This document shows positions 1-7,764 of a stretch of DNA of 62,732 nucleotides, piece after piece. The notes below the pieces were generated by a model. It had not been told where the DNA came from. It made no database searches and was given only the letters and a program-made list of their open reading frames with translations. Both the position numbers and the translations under genes were made by a program. Source of the stretch: a virus; the IMG/VR virus record IMGVR_UViG_3300005095_000122, positions 1 to 62,732 of that record; one strand, 5' to 3'. How positions within the stretch are numbered: position 1 is the stretch's first letter; the number at the start of each line of letters is the position of its first letter.

Positions 1-91
1 TGTAAAACGAAATCTGGTTTGGGTATGGGTGATTTCGCTCCAGCCAGGAGTGCCGTCAGAGCCGGTGTTGCGTCTCTATCCCATGCCCGAC
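1..91. repeat. Left copy of 91-bp terminal redundancy
   Basis: Bases 1-91 are identical to bases 62642-62732. The reading frame of the ssDNA-binding protein gene runs unbroken through the repeat, so joining the ends restores one intact gene. An odd-length perfect overlap inside a coding region is what a graph assembler leaves when it closes a circle. The sequence is therefore best read as a complete, circular or circularly permuted genome, not as a true short terminal repeat. Confidence 0.95.
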
Positions 92-802
92 AAGCTCCTT
101 TCGGATCTTTTATCTAATCGCAAAGATCCGGTGACAGGTCGTTTGCGTGATTTTCTTTCCCTAGATCGAGGAATGCCGGTTATTTTTGAAAAATCAGGAT
201 CAGGTCTTTCTACTCGATATACTTTCAAGGGGTTTGCCGAGCCCATTCCGGTGCCGCAGGAAGTGGTGGCGCAGTTGCGGCGTTTTAGAGACGTGTTGGT
301 GATACCGACTCAGGAAGAGCTAGCTGATTTGTTGGAGCAGCGTTTGCCGCAGATACTGGCGCAGGCTCAGCCGCAGGTCCAGTCCGGTTCTCAGCAGGCG
401 GCGGTACCGCCTACGGGACCGGCGACAGTGCCGCCTCAGCCCCAGGTAACCGTTCCGCCGACGGGTTCGACGACGGCTCAGCCGCAGGCTCCAGGACCGG
501 TATCGCCGACACCGATACAGGCCTCCGGGCCTCAGCCTACGCCCCAGCAGCCGGCGCAGGATATTCCGATAACTCCACCGATACAGGCTCCAAACCAAAC
601 CCAGGCCTCCGGGCCTCAGCCTACGCCCCAGCAGCCCATTCCCAATCCGACGCCCACTCCGGGGCCAGGCGCTAATCCAGTTCCGGGAGTAGCCGATATT
701 TTGGCTAATTTGCGGCAGCAGGCACAACAAACCCAGGCCTCCGGGCCTCAGCCTACGCCCCAGCAGCCCATTCCCAATCCGAACGGACAAGAAAATCAGT
801 AA
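2..802 (+). CDS. gp32-like ssDNA-binding protein, C-terminal part (continues from 62325)
   Basis: This is the second part of the gene that starts at 62325 and crosses the circular junction; the joined protein is 372 aa. The piece holds the end of the OB-fold-like core, followed by a long proline/glutamine/threonine-rich low-complexity tail (roughly the last 150 residues) with three copies of a QASGPQPTPQQP unit. The classic gp32 tail is acidic and recruits replication partners; here the tail is uncharged and PQ-rich, so any partner docking would work differently. A GTG at 29 looks like a start only because the window is cut here. The gene ends at a TAA that lies inside the stem of a terminator hairpin. 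Confidence 0.85.
   Translation, partial: VKRNLVWVWVISLQPGVPSEPVLRLYPMPDKLLSDLLSNRKDPVTGRLRDFLSLDRGMPVIFEKSGSGLSTRYTFKGFAEPIPVPQEVVAQLRRFRDVLVIPTQEELADLLEQRLPQILAQAQPQVQSGSQQAAVPPTGPATVPPQPQVTVPPTGSTTAQPQAPGPVSPTPIQASGPQPTPQQPAQDIPITPPIQAPNQTQASGPQPTPQQPIPNPTPTPGPGANPVPGVADILANLRQQAQQTQASGPQPTPQQPIPNPNGQENQ
518..768 (+). repeat. Three 35-bp direct repeats in the ssb tail
   Basis: A 35-bp unit beginning CAGGCCTCCGGGCC occurs identically at 518-552, 602-636 and 734-768, in frame with the coding sequence. Copies two and three share further flanking bases on both sides. Identity at the DNA level implies recent duplication. The repeats encode the PQ-rich linker, so they are coding repeats and not iterons or CRISPR repeats. 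Confidence 0.9.
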
Positions 803-829
803 AAGGTGGGGCAAATTGCCCCACCTTTT
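801..829 (+). terminator. Terminator hairpin after ssb
   Basis: A 12-bp perfect stem (801-812 with 818-829) has a GC-rich core, a 5-base loop, an A-run on the left and a T-run on the right, directly at the stop codon of the ssDNA-binding protein gene. The symmetric A/T flanks would allow termination from either direction. It separates the abundant ssb transcript from the recombination operon that begins at 843. Confidence 0.8.
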
Positions 830-842
830 ATGTGGAGGTGAT

Positions 843-1265
843 ATGATGGAACAACACACGCCGCAGCGAGATATGCGAGTAGATCGCCACCGCCTTGACG
901 ATTTCTTTGAACAACACCCAGCCGAGGTGGATGCGGTAGTAACAGCCTTGGCGGAGGCAAATATCGCCTATACGCGAGTAAAGGCCCAACTCCAGGAGCT
1001 GGAGGCTGAGTTACGTTTGCATTATCATCAACAGTTATCCCTCCAGGGCACCCGTCCGACCGAGAAGCTAATCGAGGCGCATATTCTTAAAGACCAGCGC
1101 TATAAGCAGTTTCAAGAACAACTTTTCCAGGCCCTAGAAACACTTGAGCGTCTCAAGGCCCTTGATAGGGTTTTGCGTGAGCGAGGTCGTTCAGCAGAGG
1201 AGCTATCAAAGCTCTTTCAGACAGGTTATTGGACACTATCTCAAACACCGCGGAGGGCAGTATGA
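843..1265 (+). CDS. Small coiled-coil protein preceding the recombinase
   Basis: The protein is 140 aa, highly charged and almost entirely helical, with leucine-rich heptad-like stretches across residues 35-130. I do not recognise a family. The start is ATG 843 (or 846), 4-7 bases after GGAGG at 834-838; an upstream in-frame ATG at 816 lies in the terminator hairpin and is not used. Its stop overlaps the start of the RecA-like gene (ATGA), so the two are translationally coupled. A small helical partner encoded beside a UvsX-like recombinase recalls a UvsY-type mediator, but this is only a positional guess. Confidence 0.7.
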   Translation: MMEQHTPQRDMRVDRHRLDDFFEQHPAEVDAVVTALAEANIAYTRVKAQLQELEAELRLHYHQQLSLQGTRPTEKLIEAHILKDQRYKQFQEQLFQALETLERLKALDRVLRERGRSAEELSKLFQTGYWTLSQTPRRAV

Positions 1266-2335
1266 ACCAAAAGGAGTTTTTGCATACTAGTTCAACAATG
1301 CTAAACCTCGCGCTAACAGGTAAGGCGATGCAGGGTTATCCTCTTGGTGGCATCGTCAATTTGGTGGGCGATTCCGCTACCGGGAAAACTCTTCTAGCAA
1401 TGTCCGCAGCCGCTTTGGCACAGCAGTTCCCACCAACCCCATCGTTTCAGATCGCTTTTGATGTAGTCGAGCGCGGTATGAATGAAGAGTTTGCGCAGGT
1501 AATTGGTTTGGACACCCGAGCCCTTTGGCGGCCTAAACAAGACGAACCGTTTTTGGCCTCCGCGACAATTGAGGACTTCTATAACCATTTGGAAAAGTTT
1601 TTGAAATCCATCCCTCCGGGCAACGGGGGCCTTTACATTCTCGATTCTCTAGATGCCCTCACGTGTGGTGCCGAACTGGCACGAGGGCTTGGTGACGCGA
1701 CTTACGGAACCGAAAAGGCCCGGCTCTTATCCGAGTTTTTTCGTCGGATAATCGGCACCTTGGTGGACCGTCGCGTAACCCTTCTCATAATTTCTCAAGT
1801 GCGCGAGAACATCTCTGCCCGGTTTGGGGCTAAGTACAAGCGCGCTGGGGGCAAAGCCCTAGATTTTTACGCTGACCAGGTGATTTGGTTGGCGGTAAAG
1901 GAGAAGTACACTCAAAATGATCTACCGGTCGGATACCTAGTCTCCGCAAAAGTAACCAAGAACCGATACGCTCCGCCCTTTCGCCAAGTAACGATACCGA
2001 TTTATTTCCACCTTGGAGTTGATGATGTATCGTCCATTTTGTTTTATCTAGCCCAACGTAATGTACTCCAGAACGCCGGTGGTTGGTGGAAGCTTGAGGG
2101 GTTTGAAAAGTCCAAGCGCTTTGAGGAGTGGGTTTCTTACGGCAACACCCCGGACGGTTACCGTTATTTGGTGTCGTTAGCGCAGCGGGAGTGGGAGCGC
2201 GAGGCCGAGGAGATTCGTCAAGCGTTTTCAAACCGCCTTCCGGTGATGTCTCTAATCCAATCCTTGCAGTCACAGGCTGACGTTGGAAATGAACAGCAAG
2301 AAGACCAGCCGGTGCAGGGGGAGCAGGATGCCTAA
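1262..2335 (+). CDS. recA: RecA/UvsX-like recombinase
   Basis: A 357-aa RecA-fold ATPase expected to form filaments on single-stranded DNA and drive strand invasion in recombination-dependent replication. Walker A is GDSATGKT at residues 36-43. A Walker B-like YILDSLDAL follows near residue 125, then LLIISQVREN and an AGGKALDFYAD segment typical of the RecA core. It is about the length of bacterial RecA but lacks an obvious C-terminal acidic tail, as in phage UvsX. The start ATG 1262 overlaps the preceding stop and sits 5 bases after GGAGGG. It is followed by Mre11/Rad50-like genes, the usual phage recombination module. Confidence 0.9.
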   Translation: MNQKEFLHTSSTMLNLALTGKAMQGYPLGGIVNLVGDSATGKTLLAMSAAALAQQFPPTPSFQIAFDVVERGMNEEFAQVIGLDTRALWRPKQDEPFLASATIEDFYNHLEKFLKSIPPGNGGLYILDSLDALTCGAELARGLGDATYGTEKARLLSEFFRRIIGTLVDRRVTLLIISQVRENISARFGAKYKRAGGKALDFYADQVIWLAVKEKYTQNDLPVGYLVSAKVTKNRYAPPFRQVTIPIYFHLGVDDVSSILFYLAQRNVLQNAGGWWKLEGFEKSKRFEEWVSYGNTPDGYRYLVSLAQREWEREAEEIRQAFSNRLPVMSLIQSLQSQADVGNEQQEDQPVQGEQDA

Positions 2336-3245
2336 TCTAGTAATAACCGGAGATTGGCACGTAACCGACCGCCCCAACCTTTGGGCGTTTTTGGAGAAAT
2401 TTACCGAGCGGCACCAAAAAGACGTGGTGATAATTGCAGGAGACCTGTTTGATCTTCGGCATCGCACTCCGTTGCGGGTTGTAGATCGTTTAATAAGTTA
2501 CCTTTTGAGGTTGGAGTCGGTGTGTTTGATTCCCGGACAACATGATTTGGATAACAAGGGAGAGTTTATCATCCCGGAAATATTTTTCTTAGCAAATGTG
2601 TATTTGGTGACCAAGCCCTATTCCCTAACTTTTGCAGGAACCACGTTTGAACTGATACCCTATTCACGGGATGTGGAGAGGTTGCGCGGATGGTTGCAAC
2701 AAACTGCGGCCCCGGTAGTAGTTTCGCATTTTCCTTTAGCCGAGTGCCTTCCACAGGGAAAGGCTCCATTGTCAGTGCAGGATCTTCCACCAAAGGTGTA
2801 TTTTTTGGGAGATATCCATAACGGTTTGGATTATCAACACAGCGGCACTTTGGTGCGTTACACCGGGCAGCCGGCTCCCCGCGATTGGCGTGATCGCTAT
2901 GCGCGGCAGTCTTATTTAGTAATCACGCCGGAAGGTGACGTGTCCAGGGTAGATTCTCCAGTCAAAACCTTGTTTGTTAGGGAGTTACCACCAACAACCG
3001 AACCGAACACCTTTTATTTTGTGGAGTCGGCGGACCCAGAGCAAGTGCCGAAGGACGAGCACGTGTTGGGTGTCAGACTAATTCCTCCGAGTGCCGAAGA
3101 CGCCACCACGTCCATCGCGGTGAAAACGGTGGATCAAGTGGTGCAGGATTGGGTAAACACGCACCGAACCAATCCGTCTTTTGAACGTTGGCAAGAACAA
3201 ATTTTAGCGGGGTTGACAGATGTATTTGACCAAGTTGGATCTTAA
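2328..3245 (+). CDS. sbcD: Mre11/SbcD-like nuclease subunit (T4 gp47-like)
   Basis: A 305-aa calcineurin-type metallophosphoesterase, the nuclease partner of the Rad50-like gene that overlaps its end. Visible motifs are GDWH (D9, H11), GDLFD (38-42), PGQHD (69-73), VSHFPLAE (H134) and GDIHNG (D162, H164). Two metal-site positions differ from the textbook family: Q71 stands where GNHD has asparagine, and D162 where GHIH has its first histidine. The complex normally processes DNA ends for recombination. Start ATG 2328, after a GGGGGAG ribosome site, was chosen over an ATG at 2283 that lies deep in the recombinase gene. Confidence 0.88.
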   Translation: MPNLVITGDWHVTDRPNLWAFLEKFTERHQKDVVIIAGDLFDLRHRTPLRVVDRLISYLLRLESVCLIPGQHDLDNKGEFIIPEIFFLANVYLVTKPYSLTFAGTTFELIPYSRDVERLRGWLQQTAAPVVVSHFPLAECLPQGKAPLSVQDLPPKVYFLGDIHNGLDYQHSGTLVRYTGQPAPRDWRDRYARQSYLVITPEGDVSRVDSPVKTLFVRELPPTTEPNTFYFVESADPEQVPKDEHVLGVRLIPPSAEDATTSIAVKTVDQVVQDWVNTHRTNPSFERWQEQILAGLTDVFDQVGS

Positions 3246-4923
3246 AGATTTTATAATTTTTAAAAACCAGTCTTTAGATCTGCCAAACCAGTCCCAGGTG
3301 ATTTTGGTACGAGGTGCTAGGGAATCCGACCCCGAGAGCAATAACGGAGTTGGAAAATCACTCCTTTTGGAGTCGATTTGGTTCGTTTTGTTTGGGGACT
3401 TCCTCCGGGGCACCCAGCCTCGGACTTATGACCTAGGTGTTCAAATAGGTTCTTTGTATTTAGGGCGAGTAAAGCGGCGTCAGGAGTCGTTTGCTTTGTT
3501 AGGTGAGCAGCGATTAACACAACCAGATTTGACAGAGCAGGTAGTACAAAAGTTTTTTAAAACCCGGTCCCAGGCCCAAGCCAAGCTTTTGGCAGCGTCG
3601 ATGTTTTATTATGGACGACGTTTTGAGCTTTGGTTTGAGCAGCGACCTTCTAACCAGACCGAATTTTTGCAACAGGTTTTTGGTTATGAACGAATAGCGC
3701 ATTTGCAAAACAACTTGCAAACTACTTTGTTAACAATCCAAGCAAAGCAGCAGCAAGAGGAAGTCGAGAAAGCCCGTTTGGAGGGCCAAAAGCAGCAATT
3801 GGAATCACTAATTCAGAAGTTTAGGGGAGAGTATCAGCAGCGAAAAACAGAACTTTTGTCGCAGTTACAACAATGGCAGCAGGTGGCAGAGCTTTTGGTG
3901 AAGCAAAAACAGTCTTTGGCGGAACAGTTGTTGGCAAAAGAGACTAAAAAAGCCGAGCTAGAGGCCGAATTGGGGCGGTTTCAACAAGAGCTGGCAGTTA
4001 TGGCAGGGTATGAGACCCAGGTAAAGAGCCAGTTGCAGGAATTGGAGCAGTTGTTATCGCAGGGGATTTGTCCGATTTGTCGAAGGTCGATGGACCATTC
4101 GGCACACGACCCACGCCATGATTTGAAAACCAATTTGGTGCAGGTTCAAGAGGCTAGAAGTAGATTGGAAAAACAACAAGCAGCGGTCCACCAGGAGTGG
4201 AGCAGGGTGCAGGGAGAGTACCAATCTTTGCGACATAAATATTTATCAACCGAGAAGGAATATCTTGAAGCAGCATCGATGTTGAAATCGATACAAGAAC
4301 GTTTGCAGGAGTTAGAAAGTGCTCAGGTGGGAATTACAGAAAAAGAGCGTGAGTTGTCGGAAGTGGAAGAGTTGTTGACGAGGAAATACGCATATCTTAG
4401 CCAATTGAGTTTAGATTATCAGTTTATACAGGAAGCGAAGCGTGATTTGGAGCGACGTGCCAAAGAAGCTTTGGCCGCGTTCGTTTCGTCAATCGTGGAG
4501 CGGGCAAATGTAATTTTGGCTTTGTCGCCTTTAGGGATAAGGGTAGGTGTGAAAGTGAAGGCCACTAAGGCCCGGTCAGAGATCCAGCTCCAAATACTTC
4601 GAGGCAGTAAGTCGGTTTCCGCAAACGCTCTTTCTGACGGAGAGCGCCAAACATTCCGTTTAGCTCTTTGGTTTGCTACCGCAGACGTACTTGCTCACGT
4701 GTTGCAGATACCGTTTCGGTTTTCCGTGTTGGATGAGCCGCTAACTGGACTAGATGCGATTAATCGGGAGCTAGTTTTTCAATTACTCCAGTCGCGAGCT
4801 GCGCAAGGCTACCAGCTATTTGTGGTAGATCATGATGCGGTCTTCCAGGAGCGCTTTGATAGTGTGATAACGGTAGTCGAGAAACGAGACGGAACGCGGG
4901 AGGTAGAAGTAAATGTTGGCTAA
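3220..4923 (+). CDS. sbcC: Rad50/SbcC-like ATPase (T4 gp46-like)
   Basis: A 567-aa SMC-type ATPase. The N-terminal Walker A is NNGVGKS (41-47). A long coiled coil runs from about 150 to 420 and is broken by a zinc hook CPIC (C284, C287). The C-terminal half carries the ABC signature SDGERQ near 475 and Walker B SVLDEPLTGLD near 505. This is the compact phage form with a short coil. It overlaps the Mre11-like gene by 26 bases and should act with it in DNA-end resection and recombination-dependent replication. Glutamine-rich coils are unremarkable in composition. Confidence 0.93.
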   Translation: MYLTKLDLKDFIIFKNQSLDLPNQSQVILVRGARESDPESNNGVGKSLLLESIWFVLFGDFLRGTQPRTYDLGVQIGSLYLGRVKRRQESFALLGEQRLTQPDLTEQVVQKFFKTRSQAQAKLLAASMFYYGRRFELWFEQRPSNQTEFLQQVFGYERIAHLQNNLQTTLLTIQAKQQQEEVEKARLEGQKQQLESLIQKFRGEYQQRKTELLSQLQQWQQVAELLVKQKQSLAEQLLAKETKKAELEAELGRFQQELAVMAGYETQVKSQLQELEQLLSQGICPICRRSMDHSAHDPRHDLKTNLVQVQEARSRLEKQQAAVHQEWSRVQGEYQSLRHKYLSTEKEYLEAASMLKSIQERLQELESAQVGITEKERELSEVEELLTRKYAYLSQLSLDYQFIQEAKRDLERRAKEALAAFVSSIVERANVILALSPLGIRVGVKVKATKARSEIQLQILRGSKSVSANALSDGERQTFRLALWFATADVLAHVLQIPFRFSVLDEPLTGLDAINRELVFQLLQSRAAQGYQLFVVDHDAVFQERFDSVITVVEKRDGTREVEVNVG

Positions 4924-5830
4924 TGAGTTTCGACCCAAGACCCTTAAAGAATTGGTGGGACAGTCAAAGATCAAGTCGATAGTAGCCAAGTTATTGAAGA
5001 AACCCCCACACGCATGGCTTTTTGCGGGGCCTCCGGGTACAGGAAAAACAACCTTGGCTCGGATTGTGGCCAATTCCATAGGTGGGAAAATAATTGAAAT
5101 AAATGCGGCTCAGTCAAAGGAATATGACCAGGTAAAGAGTTTATTAGAAAGCATTAAGTATAAACCACCGGGTGTAAAGAAGTTGGTAGTGATTTTGGAC
5201 GAGGCGCATGAATTAAATGCTTCGGCGCGAAATGCTCTTTTGAAACCAGTCGAGGAGCCTCCATCTTGGCTTTATTGGATTTTTTGCACAACCGAGCCAC
5301 AGTTGTTGGCGACGCCTCTTCGCTCGCGTTGTATCGAACTAACTCTTCAGCTATTGTCTGCGACGGAGTTGGTGCAAGTGTTGAAACGCATTGTAAGGGT
5401 GAAGCGGATTCCGCACGTCCAGGAATCTCTAAACCATATAGCAGAGGCAGCCGGAGGGGTAGCGAGGCGAGCCATAACCCTTTTGGAGTCTCTGCAAGAA
5501 CTTTTGGGGGAGCCCGACGAGGTAAAGGCATATTTGGAAAATTACACCCCCACCACACAAGCCCTTTCGATCCTCCAAGACCACTTCACTCGGACTGAGG
5601 GGGCGGTGCCGTTTCTCAAACACCGTCCCGTGACCGATTGGAAGGCACTAGAGCAGGAGTTAAAGTCTCAGTTGGTGGATTATTTTGTAGATCCGACCAA
5701 CAAACGTTGGGAGAAAGTACAGTATTCGACTCGGGCGTTCTATTTATTGCATTATTTGGTTTCCTTACCGGAGCAAGATTCGCGAGCGAAAATAATCTAT
5801 GCACTAACAGCTTCTTTATCGGTTAGGTAG
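4913..5830 (+). CDS. Clamp-loader ATPase subunit (RFC small/gp44/DnaX-like)
   Basis: A 305-aa AAA+ ATPase that should load the sliding clamp onto primed DNA. Walker A is GPPGTGKT (39-46), Walker B VVILDEAH with DEAH at 96-99, sensor 1 FCTTEP follows, and SRC carries the arginine finger. It lacks the zinc module of DnaX and resembles archaeal RFC small subunits and T4 gp44. No separate gp62-like partner is recognisable, although the small unknown gene at 5842 follows directly. It overlaps the Rad50-like gene by 11 bases. Confidence 0.9.
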   Translation: MLANEFRPKTLKELVGQSKIKSIVAKLLKKPPHAWLFAGPPGTGKTTLARIVANSIGGKIIEINAAQSKEYDQVKSLLESIKYKPPGVKKLVVILDEAHELNASARNALLKPVEEPPSWLYWIFCTTEPQLLATPLRSRCIELTLQLLSATELVQVLKRIVRVKRIPHVQESLNHIAEAAGGVARRAITLLESLQELLGEPDEVKAYLENYTPTTQALSILQDHFTRTEGAVPFLKHRPVTDWKALEQELKSQLVDYFVDPTNKRWEKVQYSTRAFYLLHYLVSLPEQDSRAKIIYALTASLSVR

Positions 5831-5841
5831 GGGAGGGATTA

Positions 5842-6093
5842 ATGACTTTGGCGGAATTTTTTAAAAAGCGTAACTTACCAATAAAGGATTTAGAGATCTG
5901 GCCGGAAGCGACTAACGTAGTGGTGGGCTTTGATCCACAGAAAAAATCAGTAGTGTTTTTGTTTGACCCCCAAAGTGATGGTCATTGGAAGGTGTTGGAG
6001 TTAAACGAAAGGAAGTTTAAGAAGTTGGTGAATGGTTTAGAGCAGGTACGTGCTAGGCTAGGAGCGGGGGAATGGACAGAGCGTATGTGCTAA
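5842..6093 (+). CDS. Hypothetical 83-aa protein in replication operon
   Basis: A small mixed alpha/beta protein with no family I recognise. It has a strong ribosome site (GGGGAGGG) ahead of ATG 5842 and overlaps the next gene by 22 bases, so it is almost certainly expressed. The predicted shape is a three- or four-strand sheet (residues 25-55) followed by a basic helix. The position after the clamp loader allows a role as an accessory clamp-loader subunit, without sequence evidence. Confidence 0.65.
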   Translation: MTLAEFFKKRNLPIKDLEIWPEATNVVVGFDPQKKSVVFLFDPQSDGHWKVLELNERKFKKLVNGLEQVRARLGAGEWTERMC

Positions 6094-6965
6094 TTGACGG
6101 GAACTCGATTGGGTATCAAGCTTGGTTGGCCCTTCAAGGGAAACATACCTGTGAAACACCAGAACAGCTAGCCGGTCTTTGGCAAAAACTTTTTTGGAGT
6201 CGCTTGATAAGTGCCTTTGATTATTTGCCCAAGGTTTCTTGCTATGAACCGATAATTTGTTGGGACGGTCCCGCTTCGGTACGTAAGCGGAGCTCGCGTA
6301 CATATAAGGCCAACCGGAAGCGAAAAGAGGTAGAAGAGTTACTGACCTATGGGGAAGCAGTGCGCATCTTCCAACACATGGCTAAAGCATTAGGCTTAGT
6401 GCAGTTTGTGCAGCAGGTTCCGGGGTTGGAGGCCGATGATTTAATAGCGGCTTTTGCGTCATTACAAGAGAGTCCGGTGGTGATTGTATCGGCGGACAAG
6501 GATTTTTTTCAACTGCTTTCCGAAAGGGTGACCCAGGTGCGGCCGCTACGCCAGGGAATTTCTTTTTGGGATGCGGCTAGGGTAGTTTCTGAGTACGGAC
6601 TCCAACCCCAGCATTTTAGTTTGTTTTTAGCAATAGTAGGAGATTCGACAGATGGTGTTCCTGGGGTTCCGGGGATAGGCCCCAAACGGTTTTCCAAACT
6701 GTTGGCCGAGCTCGGACCAGAAAAGTTGAAAAAGCATTTTGAACAAGAGCCTTCCTTTCAAGAGTCTCTAAAGCAGGTACGCCTCCCGGCAGATTGGGTG
6801 TGGGAACAAATCGGCCGCGATCCCAAAGAGTGGGTAAAAACAGTTTTGCGGAGTCTTCGTAGCGATTGGGTAGATCAACTAGCTCAGTTGTTTAGAGGAT
6901 ACCAAATTCGGCAAGTTTCATTAGCTCCTTTTGAAGAGGTTTCTTGTCGTGACCGTACTGATTAA
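6072..6965 (+). CDS. 5'-3' exonuclease / flap endonuclease (FEN family)
   Basis: A 297-aa structure-specific nuclease that would remove RNA primers and flaps, supplying the 5' nuclease activity missing from the phage polymerase. Motifs: VLIDGNS at the N-terminus (first metal aspartate), KANRKRK basic arch region, LEADDLIA (about 118-125), VSADKDFFQLL, and the helix-hairpin-helix block GDSTDGVPGVPGIGPK near 196-211. These match the PIN-like 5' nuclease domain of Pol I and T4 RNase H. The start ATG 6072 follows GGAGCGGGGG. Confidence 0.92.
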   Translation: MDRAYVLIDGNSIGYQAWLALQGKHTCETPEQLAGLWQKLFWSRLISAFDYLPKVSCYEPIICWDGPASVRKRSSRTYKANRKRKEVEELLTYGEAVRIFQHMAKALGLVQFVQQVPGLEADDLIAAFASLQESPVVIVSADKDFFQLLSERVTQVRPLRQGISFWDAARVVSEYGLQPQHFSLFLAIVGDSTDGVPGVPGIGPKRFSKLLAELGPEKLKKHFEQEPSFQESLKQVRLPADWVWEQIGRDPKEWVKTVLRSLRSDWVDQLAQLFRGYQIRQVSLAPFEEVSCRDRTD

Positions 6966-7764
6966 GCCTTATCCGGCAGAGGCGACAAGCAAAGCCGAGT
7001 TTGCTAAGTTAATAGCAACTTATTTTGATGGTTTAGATAGGCAGACCGTCAAAGATCGTCTTAGAACAACTATCCGTAATGTGGAGCGTTCGTCAATAAC
7101 CTTTACACAGGCTTTTGAACGTTTCCGCGTAGAAGATCCAGCTTATAGTTATTTGTCAGAGTATCCCCGGGAGGCGATAAAGCGGTTTACGTCTTGGGTG
7201 CGGGATTATCGAGCAATAGATCCCTATGACGTGAATCTTTATTATGTGCATCTTTGGTCATTTACCCAGGTTTTCGGGGACGAAGTACATCGGCGCATAA
7301 AACCCTCAGCTCATTACAAGTGGCGGGGTTTTGAGTGGTTTCACTTTTTTGGACATACGGTATTTGGTTTGTCATGGACCCAGGCTTTTTCAAAGTTTTT
7401 TGAGGCAATTTACCGAGCAATTGCGCAGACGACAGTTCGTTTTTTAGAGGAATATGAGAGAAATATAGGCGCAGGGATGTCCTATCTTTTGGGACCTGAT
7501 ATGTTGCACCATGATTTATTTAAGAGGGCGTTAGCAATAGAGATTCAAGAATATGGGTCCCCAGTCCAGTATTTGCGTTATTGTGCGGGGTTGTTGGATA
7601 GAGAGATGCAGTCTTTTTCGCAGCGCGCAGTGAGTGTGGCACGGCTTCGACAAATGCTTTTGGCACAAGGGCGTTTGGATCTGGCAGATAACGTTGGGAA
7701 ATTGGCGGCAAAGGGAGACTACGCGGCGATTGAGGAGCTACTGAAAGCGGAGGGATTATGTTAG
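6949..7764 (+). CDS. Hypothetical 271-aa protein between nuclease and helicase
   Basis: Unrecognised, mostly helical, aromatic-rich protein (several W and F clusters in residues 80-140). GTG 6949 is preferred because a GAAGAGGT ribosome site lies 8 bases upstream; TTG 6931 is in frame but lacks one. Its end overlaps the helicase start (ATGTTAG), a coupling that often marks interacting proteins. A helicase-loader role would fit the position but is not shown by sequence. Confidence 0.65.
   Translation: MTVLIKPYPAEATSKAEFAKLIATYFDGLDRQTVKDRLRTTIRNVERSSITFTQAFERFRVEDPAYSYLSEYPREAIKRFTSWVRDYRAIDPYDVNLYYVHLWSFTQVFGDEVHRRIKPSAHYKWRGFEWFHFFGHTVFGLSWTQAFSKFFEAIYRAIAQTTVRFLEEYERNIGAGMSYLLGPDMLHHDLFKRALAIEIQEYGSPVQYLRYCAGLLDREMQSFSQRAVSVARLRQMLLAQGRLDLADNVGKLAAKGDYAAIEELLKAEGLC

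Noticed and set aside
518-768. CRISPR-like repeats
   Set aside because: The repeats are in frame, unevenly spaced and encode a low-complexity protein tail; no cas genes are present.
320-859. Arginine/glycine-rich minus-strand frame
   Set aside because: It arises from the repeats encoding the PQ-rich tail of the ssDNA-binding protein and crosses a terminator hairpin.
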